Source of the DNA: Chitinophagales bacterium
GTDB taxonomy: Bacteria; Bacteroidota; Bacteroidia; Chitinophagales; CAIODY01
Length of the DNA: 9,088 nucleotides
NCBI GenBank assembly: GCA_023251415.1
Contig: JAHEYX010000053.1
Coordinates: 3,546-12,633, forward strand
Direction: 5' to 3'
Part shown: positions 1 to 7,329 of the stretch, piece after piece
Layout: the number at the start of each line of letters is the position of its first letter
Numbering within the stretch: the stretch's first letter is position 1
Notes under the pieces: generated by a model
What the model saw: only the letters and a program-made list of their open reading frames with translations
Databases searched by the model: none
What the model was told of the DNA's origin: nothing
Program-made: the position numbers and the translations under genes

Positions 1-143
1 ATTTCTTACTGCCGAAAAAAATAAGTCATTAACTATAAATTATAACCAAAAGTTAAAGAACGCTATTTTGAGCGTAAATCGTTAAGCCCATCACGTTTAA
101 GAAACTTTTAAATAAAAATTTTACTTACTGTAAAGAAACTTTT

Positions 144-151
144 TACATTTA
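144..151 (+). promoter_or_regulatory. Candidate -7 promoter element for the FKBP gene pair
   Basis: The sequence TACATTTA differs from the Bacteroidota -7 consensus TAnnTTTG only at the last base. It shares its TTTTTACATTT context with the better promoter of scpA in this window. It would put transcription start near 157 and leave a leader of about 26 bases before the ATG at 183. No convincing -33 TTTG is present; a T-run lies at about the right distance (119-122). This is a motif match only. Confidence 0.35.
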
Positions 152-182
152 CCTTTTAAAATAAAACTACTAAACGAAAGCC

Positions 183-1460
183 ATGAAAAAATTCTTAATT
201 ACTTGTTTAACGGCACTTTCAACTACCGCTTTAGTTGCTCAAAACAATATTTCATTTACCCCAATTGACGCCCCAATGATGTTTCCGGGTTATGCACCGG
301 TGGTAAAGGGTTTATTCGCTAAAACTGTAAAGGCTGGTAATTCCAAAAGTACCTTACAGCTTAATCAAACGATTGCATTCAAAATAAGTATGTATGACGC
401 CAATGATAAATTGATGCGTGACTTTGGCTTTCAAAAGAATGTTCCTTTAAAAAAGGAAACCTTTGGTTTTTTAACCAGTGCATTCTTAACCATGCATGAA
501 GGTGATTCCGTTACTTTGAAAGTTAATATCGATTCATTGTCAAATGGTCAAGCCCATCCGGGTATCGATAATGGTGCATTTGTAGGCTATGGTATCAAGA
601 TTTTTTCTGCCCAAGACGTTGCTGTAATGGAACAAAAATCGAAAGAAGCTGCAGCAGCTAAAAAATTACAAGAAGAGGCAACCATGAAGAAGTACTTTGC
701 TGATCATAAAATTACTCCTCAACGTACTCCGGAAGGATTATACTATACTATCACTACGGTTGGAACCGGTGAATTAGCTGTTAGCGGTGATAACGTTGTA
801 GCTAATTATCGTGGTAAATTATTTGATGGAACGGTGTTCGATTCAAATATGGACAGCGCTTTTCATCATGTTCAACCCTTCACTTTTCCAATTCAACAAC
901 ATCGTGTAATTCAAGGTTGGGATATTGCGTTTAGCTTATTGAAAAAAGGCAGTAAAGCTACTTTATACATTCCTTCAGCCTTAGCGTATGGAGAAAATCC
1001 TCCTCCGGGTGGTAAAATTCAAGCGAATGACCCTTTAATATTTGATGTAGAATTGGTTGATATCCAACATCCGGAAGACCAATTTGGTAAATACTTTAAA
1101 GAACACAATATTACCAATGCTAAAAAAACTCCGGAAGGCGTTTATTATGTTATTACTAGTCCGGGTACCGGTTCTTCACCACTTCCGGGTCAAACCATTA
1201 CGGCTCGTTATACCGGTAAATTACTGGATGGAACCGTGTTTGATTCCAATATGAATCCGGGTGGTTCACCTTTTTCATTTACTGTAGGACAAGGTCAAGT
1301 TATTCGTGGTTGGGATATTGGATTCCAATTCTTGAACAAAGGAGCTAAAGCAACTTTATATATTCCTTCTGAATTGGCTTACGGCGCTAGTTCTCCTGCT
1401 CCAAGTATTCCGGCTAATTCTCCGATGATTTTTGAAGTTGAATTAGTTGATTTTAAATAA
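183..1460 (+). CDS. Exported FKBP-type peptidyl-prolyl cis-trans isomerase with two active-type FKBP domains
   Basis: This is a peptidyl-prolyl isomerase predicted to act in the periplasm or at the outer membrane on folding of exported proteins. Residues 1-20 look like a signal peptide (MKK, hydrophobic stretch, ALVAQ), with no lipobox cysteine at the cleavage site. Residues about 22-143 resemble a decayed FKBP fold without active-site residues. A charged, alanine-rich helical linker follows (148-170). Two full FKBP domains come next, at about 182-295 and 316-425. Each keeps the FKBP12-type pocket: Y209, F219-D220, F233, V242-I243, W246, Y269 and F287 in the first; Y343, F353-D354, F364, V373-I374, W377, Y400 and F417 in the second. 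The two domains are spaced 134 residues apart and look like an internal duplication. The stop codon overlaps the start of the next FKBP gene by one base, so the two are probably co-translated. The family is clear; the client proteins are unknown. Confidence 0.93.
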   Translation: MKKFLITCLTALSTTALVAQNNISFTPIDAPMMFPGYAPVVKGLFAKTVKAGNSKSTLQLNQTIAFKISMYDANDKLMRDFGFQKNVPLKKETFGFLTSAFLTMHEGDSVTLKVNIDSLSNGQAHPGIDNGAFVGYGIKIFSAQDVAVMEQKSKEAAAAKKLQEEATMKKYFADHKITPQRTPEGLYYTITTVGTGELAVSGDNVVANYRGKLFDGTVFDSNMDSAFHHVQPFTFPIQQHRVIQGWDIAFSLLKKGSKATLYIPSALAYGENPPPGGKIQANDPLIFDVELVDIQHPEDQFGKYFKEHNITNAKKTPEGVYYVITSPGTGSSPLPGQTITARYTGKLLDGTVFDSNMNPGGSPFSFTVGQGQVIRGWDIGFQFLNKGAKATLYIPSELAYGASSPAPSIPANSPMIFEVELVDFK

Positions 1461-2332
1461 TGCGGAAAGTCCTTCTATTGTTTTGCTTGGCATTACTGGG
1501 GCTTACAACTTTAGCTGCCGATAAAAAAAAGCAGAAAACAGTTAAATTGCCTTCCGGGTTAAAGTACATCCCTTTTATAAAGAGAGATTCTGTTAAACAT
1601 CCGGTGGTGGGTGACGTTGTGTATTATCATCTTATCCTCAAAAACCACCTCGATTCGGTCATTTTCGACACGCATAAAGAGTTCGGTCCGCAACAACTCA
1701 ACATCGAAAAGTCAAATTTTCATGGCGATTTAAATGAAGGAATCAAATTAATGTCGATTGGCGACAGTATCTGTTTTTTAATTAAAACCGATTCACTTTA
1801 TGGCAGCTTTATGCCTCATTTTGCTGTAAAACACAAATACATGAAGTTCTATATCACGTTGTTGAATTTCATGTCGAAAGAAAATTGGAAAATCAAACTG
1901 AAAGCTGATTACGATATTCAAGCAAAAAAGGACGATCGTTTAATTCATGAATATTTCGCACAAAAGAATAAAACACCGGATTCGACACGTAATGGCCTTT
2001 ACTATATGATGCTACAAAAAGGCAACGGACATTTCCCTGTTGCAGGCGATACGATTACCGTCAATTATACCGGTAAACTCACTGATGGTACTGTTTTCGA
2101 CTCGAATACCGACCCTAAATTTCGACACGTAGAACCCTTTCAATTTGTAGTAGGTAAAGGCAGCGTGATTAAAGGATGGGATGAAGGTTTATTGACTTTT
2201 GATCAAGGGGCAAAAGGCACCATCATCATTCCTTCCGGCTTAGCTTATGGCAAGCGCAATTCAGGTATTATTCCGGTAAATGCGATTTTGGTATTTGATA
2301 TCGAATTGGTGAAAATCAGTCCTAAAAAATAA
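1460..2332 (+). CDS. Exported FKBP-type peptidyl-prolyl cis-trans isomerase, one active-type domain
   Basis: This is a second predicted periplasmic prolyl isomerase of 290 residues. Residues 1-20 form a signal peptide (MRK, leucine-rich core, TTLAA). C9 lies inside the hydrophobic core and is not a lipobox. Residues about 30-137 look like a degenerate FKBP domain: the F69-D70 pair survives, as does the general pattern up to DSLYG at 111-115, but the tryptophan of the pocket is replaced (HGDLNEG where active domains have xGWDEG). Residues about 176-287 form a complete FKBP domain with Y203, F213-D214, F227, V236-I237, W240, Y263 and F279. The ATG shares its A with the TAA stop of the upstream FKBP gene, which suggests translational coupling. 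The extended N-terminal half resembles the layout of Bacteroidota FKBPs of the GldI/Mip-like kind, but I see nothing that links it specifically to gliding. Confidence 0.92.
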   Translation: MRKVLLLFCLALLGLTTLAADKKKQKTVKLPSGLKYIPFIKRDSVKHPVVGDVVYYHLILKNHLDSVIFDTHKEFGPQQLNIEKSNFHGDLNEGIKLMSIGDSICFLIKTDSLYGSFMPHFAVKHKYMKFYITLLNFMSKENWKIKLKADYDIQAKKDDRLIHEYFAQKNKTPDSTRNGLYYMMLQKGNGHFPVAGDTITVNYTGKLTDGTVFDSNTDPKFRHVEPFQFVVGKGSVIKGWDEGLLTFDQGAKGTIIIPSGLAYGKRNSGIIPVNAILVFDIELVKISPKK

Positions 2333-2436
2333 CTTGTATCAACAAATTAGTCCCTTTCGTGACATTCACCTGTAAAGAAAGGTACATCGCTTGTATTTCT
2401 TGCTTTGAAAAAGGTGGAATTAACAACTCTTTTCTG

Positions 2437-2444
2437 TATCTTTG
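2437..2444 (+). promoter_or_regulatory. Bacteroidota-type -7 promoter element (TATCTTTG) of the polysaccharide operon
   Basis: TATCTTTG is an exact match to TAnnTTTG. It lies 25 bases before the ATG at 2470, giving a leader of about 20 bases, the same spacing seen at the hldD promoter in this window. No good -33 TTTG lies 19-21 bases upstream; the nearest TTTG (2404-2407) is 29 bases away. The five-gene run starting at 2470 probably begins transcription here, since the later gaps are too short to need another promoter. Confidence 0.6.
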
Positions 2445-2469
2445 CGCAACTTTTTTTAAACTACTTTAG

Positions 2470-3474
2470 ATGTACAAAGGCTTACATTTTCATTTCAACG
2501 AAAACCTTGCTGATTATTCTTTTCTTGTTACAGGTGGAGCCGGTTTTATCGGTTCACATATCGTTGAGTATTTACTGACGCACAATGCAAAATTAGTGCG
2601 TGTTTTAGACAATTACGCTACCGGCTTAAAGTCCAACACGGATTTGTTTAAACAGTACCCCAATTACCAATTCATTGAAGGAGATATCACTGATTTAGAA
2701 ACTTGTCGGAAAGCCTGTGAAGGTATCGACTACATTTCGCATCAAGCCGCATTAGGTTCAGTACCTCGTTCCATTAAAAACCCTATCGATTCCCATAAAG
2801 TGAATGTAGACGGTTTTTTAAACATGTTGGTAGCAGCTCGTGATGCAGGTGTTAAACGTTTTGTATTTGCTTCTTCTTCCTCAGTATATGGAGATAGTCC
2901 TGACTTACCGAAAGTGGAATCTAAAATTGGTAATCCCCTTTCACCGTATGCCGTTACTAAGTTGTCGAATGAATTATATGCAAAAGTATTTGCACTGAAT
3001 TATGGCATGCAACTGATTGGCTACCGTTATTTTAATGTTTTCGGTCCACGTCAAAACCCGGAAGGTGTTTATGCTGCAGTTATTCCATTGTTTATTCAAA
3101 AATTGATGCAAGGCGAAAACCCTGTAATTGATGGAGATGGTAAACAAACGCGCGACTTTACTTACATTCAAAACGTTGTTCAAATCAATTTGAAAGGTTT
3201 ATTTTCTCCTGATCCGGAGTGTACCGGAAAAATTTATAACGTGGCTGTTGGTAAAAATTACTCCGTATTAGATTTATTTCAAAACTTACAATCATTAGTC
3301 GCTACTACTTTCGAACCGGCTCATCGCGAAACCCGCAAAGGACATGTTAGAAATTCTTTAGCTGATATTTCGCTAGCTCAAAAACATTTGAGTTACGAAC
3401 CTAAAGTCCATTTTCACGAAGGGTTACAACATACTGTTGCCTATTTTAAATCTGCATTCCAACCAATCAATTAA
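2470..3474 (+). CDS. wbpP: NAD-dependent UDP-N-acetylhexosamine 4-epimerase, WbpP/TviC-like (extended SDR)
   Basis: This cytoplasmic enzyme probably interconverts UDP-GlcNAc and UDP-GalNAc, or their uronic acids, to supply sugars for a surface polysaccharide. It has the Rossmann motif GGAGFIG at 22-28, the SSSVYG strand at 136-141 that carries the catalytic serine, and the YxxxK pair Y160/K164. HQAALGSVPRSI (91-102) and SPYAVTK (158-164) are, from memory, typical of WbpP. The small residue S296 in VRNSLADIS falls where GalE-type enzymes have a bulky gatekeeper, which favours N-acetylated substrates (inference). Its 334 residues match the family. The N-terminal extension before the Rossmann strand (about 17 residues) is also usual for this group. 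It is the first gene of the operon, 8 bases before the SLBB export gene. The exact substrate cannot be read from sequence; a GalE or UDP-glucuronate epimerase role is less likely. Confidence 0.88.
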   Translation: MYKGLHFHFNENLADYSFLVTGGAGFIGSHIVEYLLTHNAKLVRVLDNYATGLKSNTDLFKQYPNYQFIEGDITDLETCRKACEGIDYISHQAALGSVPRSIKNPIDSHKVNVDGFLNMLVAARDAGVKRFVFASSSSVYGDSPDLPKVESKIGNPLSPYAVTKLSNELYAKVFALNYGMQLIGYRYFNVFGPRQNPEGVYAAVIPLFIQKLMQGENPVIDGDGKQTRDFTYIQNVVQINLKGLFSPDPECTGKIYNVAVGKNYSVLDLFQNLQSLVATTFEPAHRETRKGHVRNSLADISLAQKHLSYEPKVHFHEGLQHTVAYFKSAFQPIN

Positions 3475-3482
3475 TTCCTTTC

Positions 3483-5870
3483 ATGAAAAAATTAGCATTA
3501 TTAGCCTTTGCATTATTTACTTGCACTTCGACTTTAATTGCGCAAACTTCCACGGATGTGAGTTCGTTGATGCAAGCCTTATCCGTAAATCCTGAGCTTT
3601 TAAATGAAAAGGGGATTACTTCTGATCAAATTCAGAAGTATATGCAATTAAAATCGAAGTATGGTGCTACAAATCCTACAGCTCCGGTTGCTCCGTCAGC
3701 AAACAACACCATTGTTACCAATTCCATGGCTGACTCTTTCGGGGTAAAAACTTTTAATAGCAATATTTCTTCCTTTACCGGTGGTTCCAAAGAAGATTCT
3801 GCATTCAAAAAAATTACTTTAAAAAATGAGGTATTCGGTCAAGATTATTTCCGAAATACAACGATAAATATTTTCAATAGAGCCAACGTTTCAAAAGCTC
3901 CTGAATCCTATATTTTAGACGCCGGTGATGAATTAAATGTATCCATTTGGGGATTTTCAGAATTAAACGAAGTTTATCGTATTGATGAAGAAGGATATAT
4001 ACAACCGGCTAATGTTGGTCGAATTTATTTGAAAGGCTTAACCTATAAAGATGCCCGTGATTTAGTTGCTAAAAAGTTCGGTACTGCTTATGATTTAAGT
4101 AATTCTAAAATTGCGATCAAATTAAATTACTCCCGTGTAATTACGGTGAATATCGTTGGTGAAGTTAATTTTCCGGGCTCTTATAGTATTCCGGCAATCA
4201 ACACTGCATTCAATGCAATATTAGCTGCTCGTGGTCCTAATGAAATCGGTTCTGTTCGTAACATCTCTATTCGTCGTGGTGGCAAAACCATTCGTACCCT
4301 TGATGTCTATGAGTTTTTATTAAATCCGGAGTCTAATCAAGATTTTTATTTACAAGACAATGATTATATCATCGTACCGGCTCATGATAAGATAGTATCT
4401 GCTGTTGGTCAGGTTAAACGTCCTGCTTCGTATGAATTAAAGAAAAATGAAACATTGAGCGATTTGATTCGTTTCTGCGGAGGTTTAAAATCTGAAGCAT
4501 TTACTAAATCAATTCAGATTACCCGTTTTGAAAACAATAAGCGCATTTATACTGATGTGAATTATGAAGAAGTTTTAAAGAATAAAACAACGGTTAACTT
4601 AAACGATGGTGATGTGTTGTTGGTGAATGGAATCAATACCCAAATTATAAATTTTGCTTCCATTAATGGAGCAGTTGAAGTGGCTGACAATTATGAAATT
4701 GAATCAAATTCTAAAATTGCTGATTTGATTAAAAAAGCCGGAGGATTAAGTCATAATGCGTATACCAAAACGGCCTACTTAATTCGTATTCAAGATGATT
4801 TATCGCGCAGCTACTATCAATTCAATGTTGACAGTGTATTGCGTTTCCCTACTATTCCTTCAAATATGGTTTTACGTCCGTTTGATCATATTGAAATATT
4901 CACCAAAGACCGTTTCACCGATTCAATTTTTATCCGCATTTCAGGTTCAGTTCGTATCCCGGGTGTCTATATTTTTGGTGAAAAAATGTCACTAAAAGAC
5001 TTATTGTACTTTGCCGGTGGATTAAAAACAGAAGCTGCTAATAATCGTATTGAAGTTTCTCGAATTATGAATTATAATCCTGCAACAAATACGAATGAAC
5101 CTACTAAAGTGATTATTAAGACAATTCAAATCAATCCTGATTTAACTATAGACCAAGCCTCTTCTGCTTTCTTGTTACAACCGTATGATGAGGTTTATGT
5201 GCGTAAAGCTCCGGATTTTGAATACCAAAAAAATGTAACCATAAGTGGGGAAGTTAAATATCCGGGCTTGTATTCCATGGCTAATAAAAACGAAAAAGTA
5301 CTGGATTTGATACAACGCGCCGGTGGTCTTACAACCTACGCATTTGTTATGGGCGCCAAATTAAAGCGTTATGATGAAAAACTCGGTTTCGTTATCCTTG
5401 ATTTGAAAAAAGCGATGGAACAACCGGAATCTAAATTTAATTATATACTTAAACCTGGTGATGAAATTATCATTCCTAAAATCAATGAACTCATTTCTGT
5501 TTCAGGAGCTATTCGCTTTAGCGGTATTGATTCGTTACATCAAGTAAATACCCCTTATTTTGCCGGTCGTCGTGCAGGATACTATATCAATAACTTTGTA
5601 GGTGGTTTTGAAAAAAATGCCTGGAAACGTAAAACATTAGTTTTTGAAGCGAATGGTCGTATTCGTAAAACCCATTCGTTATTGCTTTTCAATATCTATC
5701 CAAAAGTTAAGTTAGGTTCACGCATTGTTGTGCCTGTTAAAGAACCTAAAGCTCCTAAAGAACCAGGGAATCGTGTTGATTGGAATCAATCCATCGAGAA
5801 CTTTACCATTAAAGCAACCGGTGTTCTTACCTTGTATTTAATTATTAAAAACATTCGTCGTATCAATTAA
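3483..5870 (+). CDS. Polysaccharide export protein with Poly_export domain and several SLBB repeats (Wza-like)
   Basis: This is an exported protein expected to form or cap the channel that moves capsule or exopolysaccharide through the periplasm and outer membrane. Residues 1-20 form a signal peptide ending TLIA-Q. C14 lies in a poor lipobox (LFTC), so unlike E. coli Wza it is probably not lipidated. After a low-complexity Thr/Ala/Pro/Asn stretch (about 61-80), a Poly_export domain spans about 140-218 (LDAGDELNVSIWG at 145-157). SLBB-type repeats begin near 222, 305, 391, 484 and 584, several marked by a G-x-V-x-x-P-x-x-Y turn and a GGL motif. A sixth, decayed repeat begins near 671. The C-terminal segment 778-789 is hydrophobic and might be a membrane anchor or the counterpart of the Wza outer-membrane helix. 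At 795 residues it is about twice the length of Wza, as is common in Bacteroidota. No Wzc/GumC-type partner is encoded in the window. Confidence 0.88.
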   Translation: MKKLALLAFALFTCTSTLIAQTSTDVSSLMQALSVNPELLNEKGITSDQIQKYMQLKSKYGATNPTAPVAPSANNTIVTNSMADSFGVKTFNSNISSFTGGSKEDSAFKKITLKNEVFGQDYFRNTTINIFNRANVSKAPESYILDAGDELNVSIWGFSELNEVYRIDEEGYIQPANVGRIYLKGLTYKDARDLVAKKFGTAYDLSNSKIAIKLNYSRVITVNIVGEVNFPGSYSIPAINTAFNAILAARGPNEIGSVRNISIRRGGKTIRTLDVYEFLLNPESNQDFYLQDNDYIIVPAHDKIVSAVGQVKRPASYELKKNETLSDLIRFCGGLKSEAFTKSIQITRFENNKRIYTDVNYEEVLKNKTTVNLNDGDVLLVNGINTQIINFASINGAVEVADNYEIESNSKIADLIKKAGGLSHNAYTKTAYLIRIQDDLSRSYYQFNVDSVLRFPTIPSNMVLRPFDHIEIFTKDRFTDSIFIRISGSVRIPGVYIFGEKMSLKDLLYFAGGLKTEAANNRIEVSRIMNYNPATNTNEPTKVIIKTIQINPDLTIDQASSAFLLQPYDEVYVRKAPDFEYQKNVTISGEVKYPGLYSMANKNEKVLDLIQRAGGLTTYAFVMGAKLKRYDEKLGFVILDLKKAMEQPESKFNYILKPGDEIIIPKINELISVSGAIRFSGIDSLHQVNTPYFAGRRAGYYINNFVGGFEKNAWKRKTLVFEANGRIRKTHSLLLFNIYPKVKLGSRIVVPVKEPKAPKEPGNRVDWNQSIENFTIKATGVLTLYLIIKNIRRIN

Positions 5871-5895
5871 TTCGAGCTACAAACCCTATTTGAAA

Positions 5896-6450
5896 ATGCA
5901 ACTTGAAAGTACACCTATTGCCGATTTAGTAGTTGTTGTTCCGAGCTTAATTCATGATGAAAGAGGTTATTTTTATGAAAGTTTTAACGAACAACGTTTC
6001 GCTAATCTTTATGGCAAAACTGTTCATTTCGTTCAAGACAATCAAGCTAAATCTGTAAGAAATGTGTTACGTGGATTACATTACCAATTGGCACCACATG
6101 CCCAAGCTAAGCTGGTTTCAGTTATTCAAGGGGAAGTTTTAGATGTTGCAGTTGACTTGCGCCAATCCTCTCCCACTTTTGGACAGCATTATAGTATTTT
6201 ACTATCCGCAGAAAATAAAAAGCAACTGTTTGTACCTCGTGGCTTTGCCCATGGATATGTGGTGCTCAGCGAAACAGCCGAATTTTTCTACAAATGTGAT
6301 AATTACTATAACAAAGCGGCTGAAGGTGGCTTAGCCTATAATGATCCTGCATTAAACATCGATTGGAAAATTGATTTGTCAAATGCAATTGTTTCAGAAA
6401 AGGACACCAAAAATCCGGTATTGGCTTTAGCATTAAATAATTTTGAGTAG
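5896..6450 (+). CDS. rfbC: dTDP-4-dehydrorhamnose 3,5-epimerase
   Basis: RmlC/RfbC converts dTDP-4-keto-6-deoxy-D-glucose to dTDP-4-keto-L-rhamnose, the third step of dTDP-L-rhamnose synthesis in the cytoplasm. The cupin-fold motifs are intact: DERGYFYESFN near the N-terminus, VLRGLHYQ with catalytic H62, the conserved K72, the RGFAHGY strand (H119), FYKCDNYYN with Y132, and SEKD ending at D170. Length is 184 residues, as usual. An in-frame TTG at 5890 would add only two residues. I chose the ATG at 5896 because MQLESTPIADLVVVVP aligns with the usual RmlC start. The gene sits 25 bases after the SLBB gene and 6 bases before the prenyltransferase. rfbA, rfbB and rfbD are not in the window and must be elsewhere if the pathway is complete. 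The 3,5-epimerase could also serve a related deoxysugar pathway. Confidence 0.93.
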   Translation: MQLESTPIADLVVVVPSLIHDERGYFYESFNEQRFANLYGKTVHFVQDNQAKSVRNVLRGLHYQLAPHAQAKLVSVIQGEVLDVAVDLRQSSPTFGQHYSILLSAENKKQLFVPRGFAHGYVVLSETAEFFYKCDNYYNKAAEGGLAYNDPALNIDWKIDLSNAIVSEKDTKNPVLALALNNFE

Positions 6451-6456
6451 TTAACG

Positions 6457-7323
6457 ATGGTAAAGCACTACTTCTCTCTTATCAAGTTTTCACATACTGT
6501 TTTTGCACTTCCATTTGCATTAATCGGCTATTTTCTAGGTATACAGCAACAAACGGCTGTTGCTAATAAATGGGAACTTTTGGTTTATGTACTGCTTTGT
6601 ATGGTTAGTACACGCACTGCTGCCATGTCTTTTAATCGTTACATCGATCGTCGTATAGATGCTTTAAATCCAAGAACAGCTGTTCGTGAAATTCCAAGTG
6701 GAGTGATCAGTCCTAGAGGTGCCTTACTCTTAACAATTATATCCTCACTGGTTTTTATTGCCACCACTTATTTTATTAATAAACTGTGTTTTTTCTTATC
6801 TCCGGTAGCATTATTAATAACCTTAGGATACAGTTATACCAAACGATTTACTTGGCTATGTCATTTTATTTTGGGCTTAGGATTAGCTTTAGCCCCGGTA
6901 GGTGCTTATATGGCAATTACTGCTTCTATTTCATTGATTCCTATTCTAATTGCAATTATAGTACTTTTATGGGTTAGCTCATTTGATTTACTGTATGCCT
7001 TGCAGGATGAAGGATTCGACAAAAAACACCAATTGCATTCGGTTCCGGTATGGTTGGGTATAAAATCAACCTTAGTAGTTTCTGCAGTTTTACATGGTAT
7101 AGTAATACTTCTGGTTTGCTATGTAGGGTATGTAATGCCGGGTACCTGGGCTTATTATACCGGTGCCGGGTTGTTTTCACTATTATTAATCTACCAACAT
7201 CTCATCATCAAACCAAGCGATATCAGCAAAATTAACTTGGCCTTTTTTACCTTGAATGGTATTGCAAGTATTATTTTTGCAACGTTCTTCATTATTGATT
7301 ATTTTTACAAACTAACATTTTAG
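6457..7323 (+). CDS. mqnP: UbiA-family prenyltransferase, most like the menaquinone futalosine-pathway enzyme MqnP
   Basis: This integral membrane enzyme is predicted to attach a polyprenyl chain to an aromatic acceptor. Both Mg-diphosphate motifs are intact: N60-x3-D64-x3-D68 (NRYIDRRID) and D177-x2-Y180-x3-D184-x3-D188. About eight or nine hydrophobic segments span its 288 residues, as expected for the family. The opening KFSHTVFALPFALIGY, RTAAMSFNR before the first motif, and FDKKHQLHSVP after the second fit, from memory, the TIGR01475/MqnP subgroup better than E. coli UbiA or MenA. If so, it acts in the futalosine route to menaquinone. I see no other mqn gene here, so the subgroup call is moderate while the family call is firm. 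It lies 6 bases from rfbC and 6 bases from the lipoprotein gene, so it is co-transcribed with polysaccharide genes with no obvious shared pathway. Confidence 0.85.
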   Translation: MVKHYFSLIKFSHTVFALPFALIGYFLGIQQQTAVANKWELLVYVLLCMVSTRTAAMSFNRYIDRRIDALNPRTAVREIPSGVISPRGALLLTIISSLVFIATTYFINKLCFFLSPVALLITLGYSYTKRFTWLCHFILGLGLALAPVGAYMAITASISLIPILIAIIVLLWVSSFDLLYALQDEGFDKKHQLHSVPVWLGIKSTLVVSAVLHGIVILLVCYVGYVMPGTWAYYTGAGLFSLLLIYQHLIIKPSDISKINLAFFTLNGIASIIFATFFIIDYFYKLTF

Positions 7324-7329
7324 ATTCTT

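Noticed and set aside
1..29. Possible start of a minus-strand gene: ATG at 27-29 reading MTYFFGSKK to the window edge.
   Set aside because: Only nine codons are visible, no family can be recognised and no clear promoter lies upstream. It could be real, but cannot be supported from this window.
60..75. Small inverted repeat ACGCT-6-AGCGT upstream of the first FKBP gene.
   Set aside because: A 5-base stem with no T-run and no second copy is expected by chance.
2353..2382. Nested inverted repeats (CCTTTC...GAAAGG enclosing GTGA-CAT-TCAC) after the second FKBP gene, considered as a terminator.
   Set aside because: Short arms, a large asymmetric loop and no downstream T-run; not convincing as an intrinsic terminator.
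2974..3183. 69-codon minus-strand frame inside the WbpP-like epimerase gene.
   Set aside because: It is a shadow of a gene with strong family motifs and has no start context or recognisable product.
6974..7180. 68-codon minus-strand frame inside the prenyltransferase gene.
   Set aside because: It overlaps the conserved second Asp-rich motif region of the real gene and resembles no protein family.
7272..7279. TATTTTTG inside the end of the prenyltransferase gene, a possible internal promoter for the lipoprotein gene.
   Set aside because: It matches the -7 consensus but lies in AT-rich coding sequence with a poor -33 (CTTG at 17-base spacing), so it may be chance.
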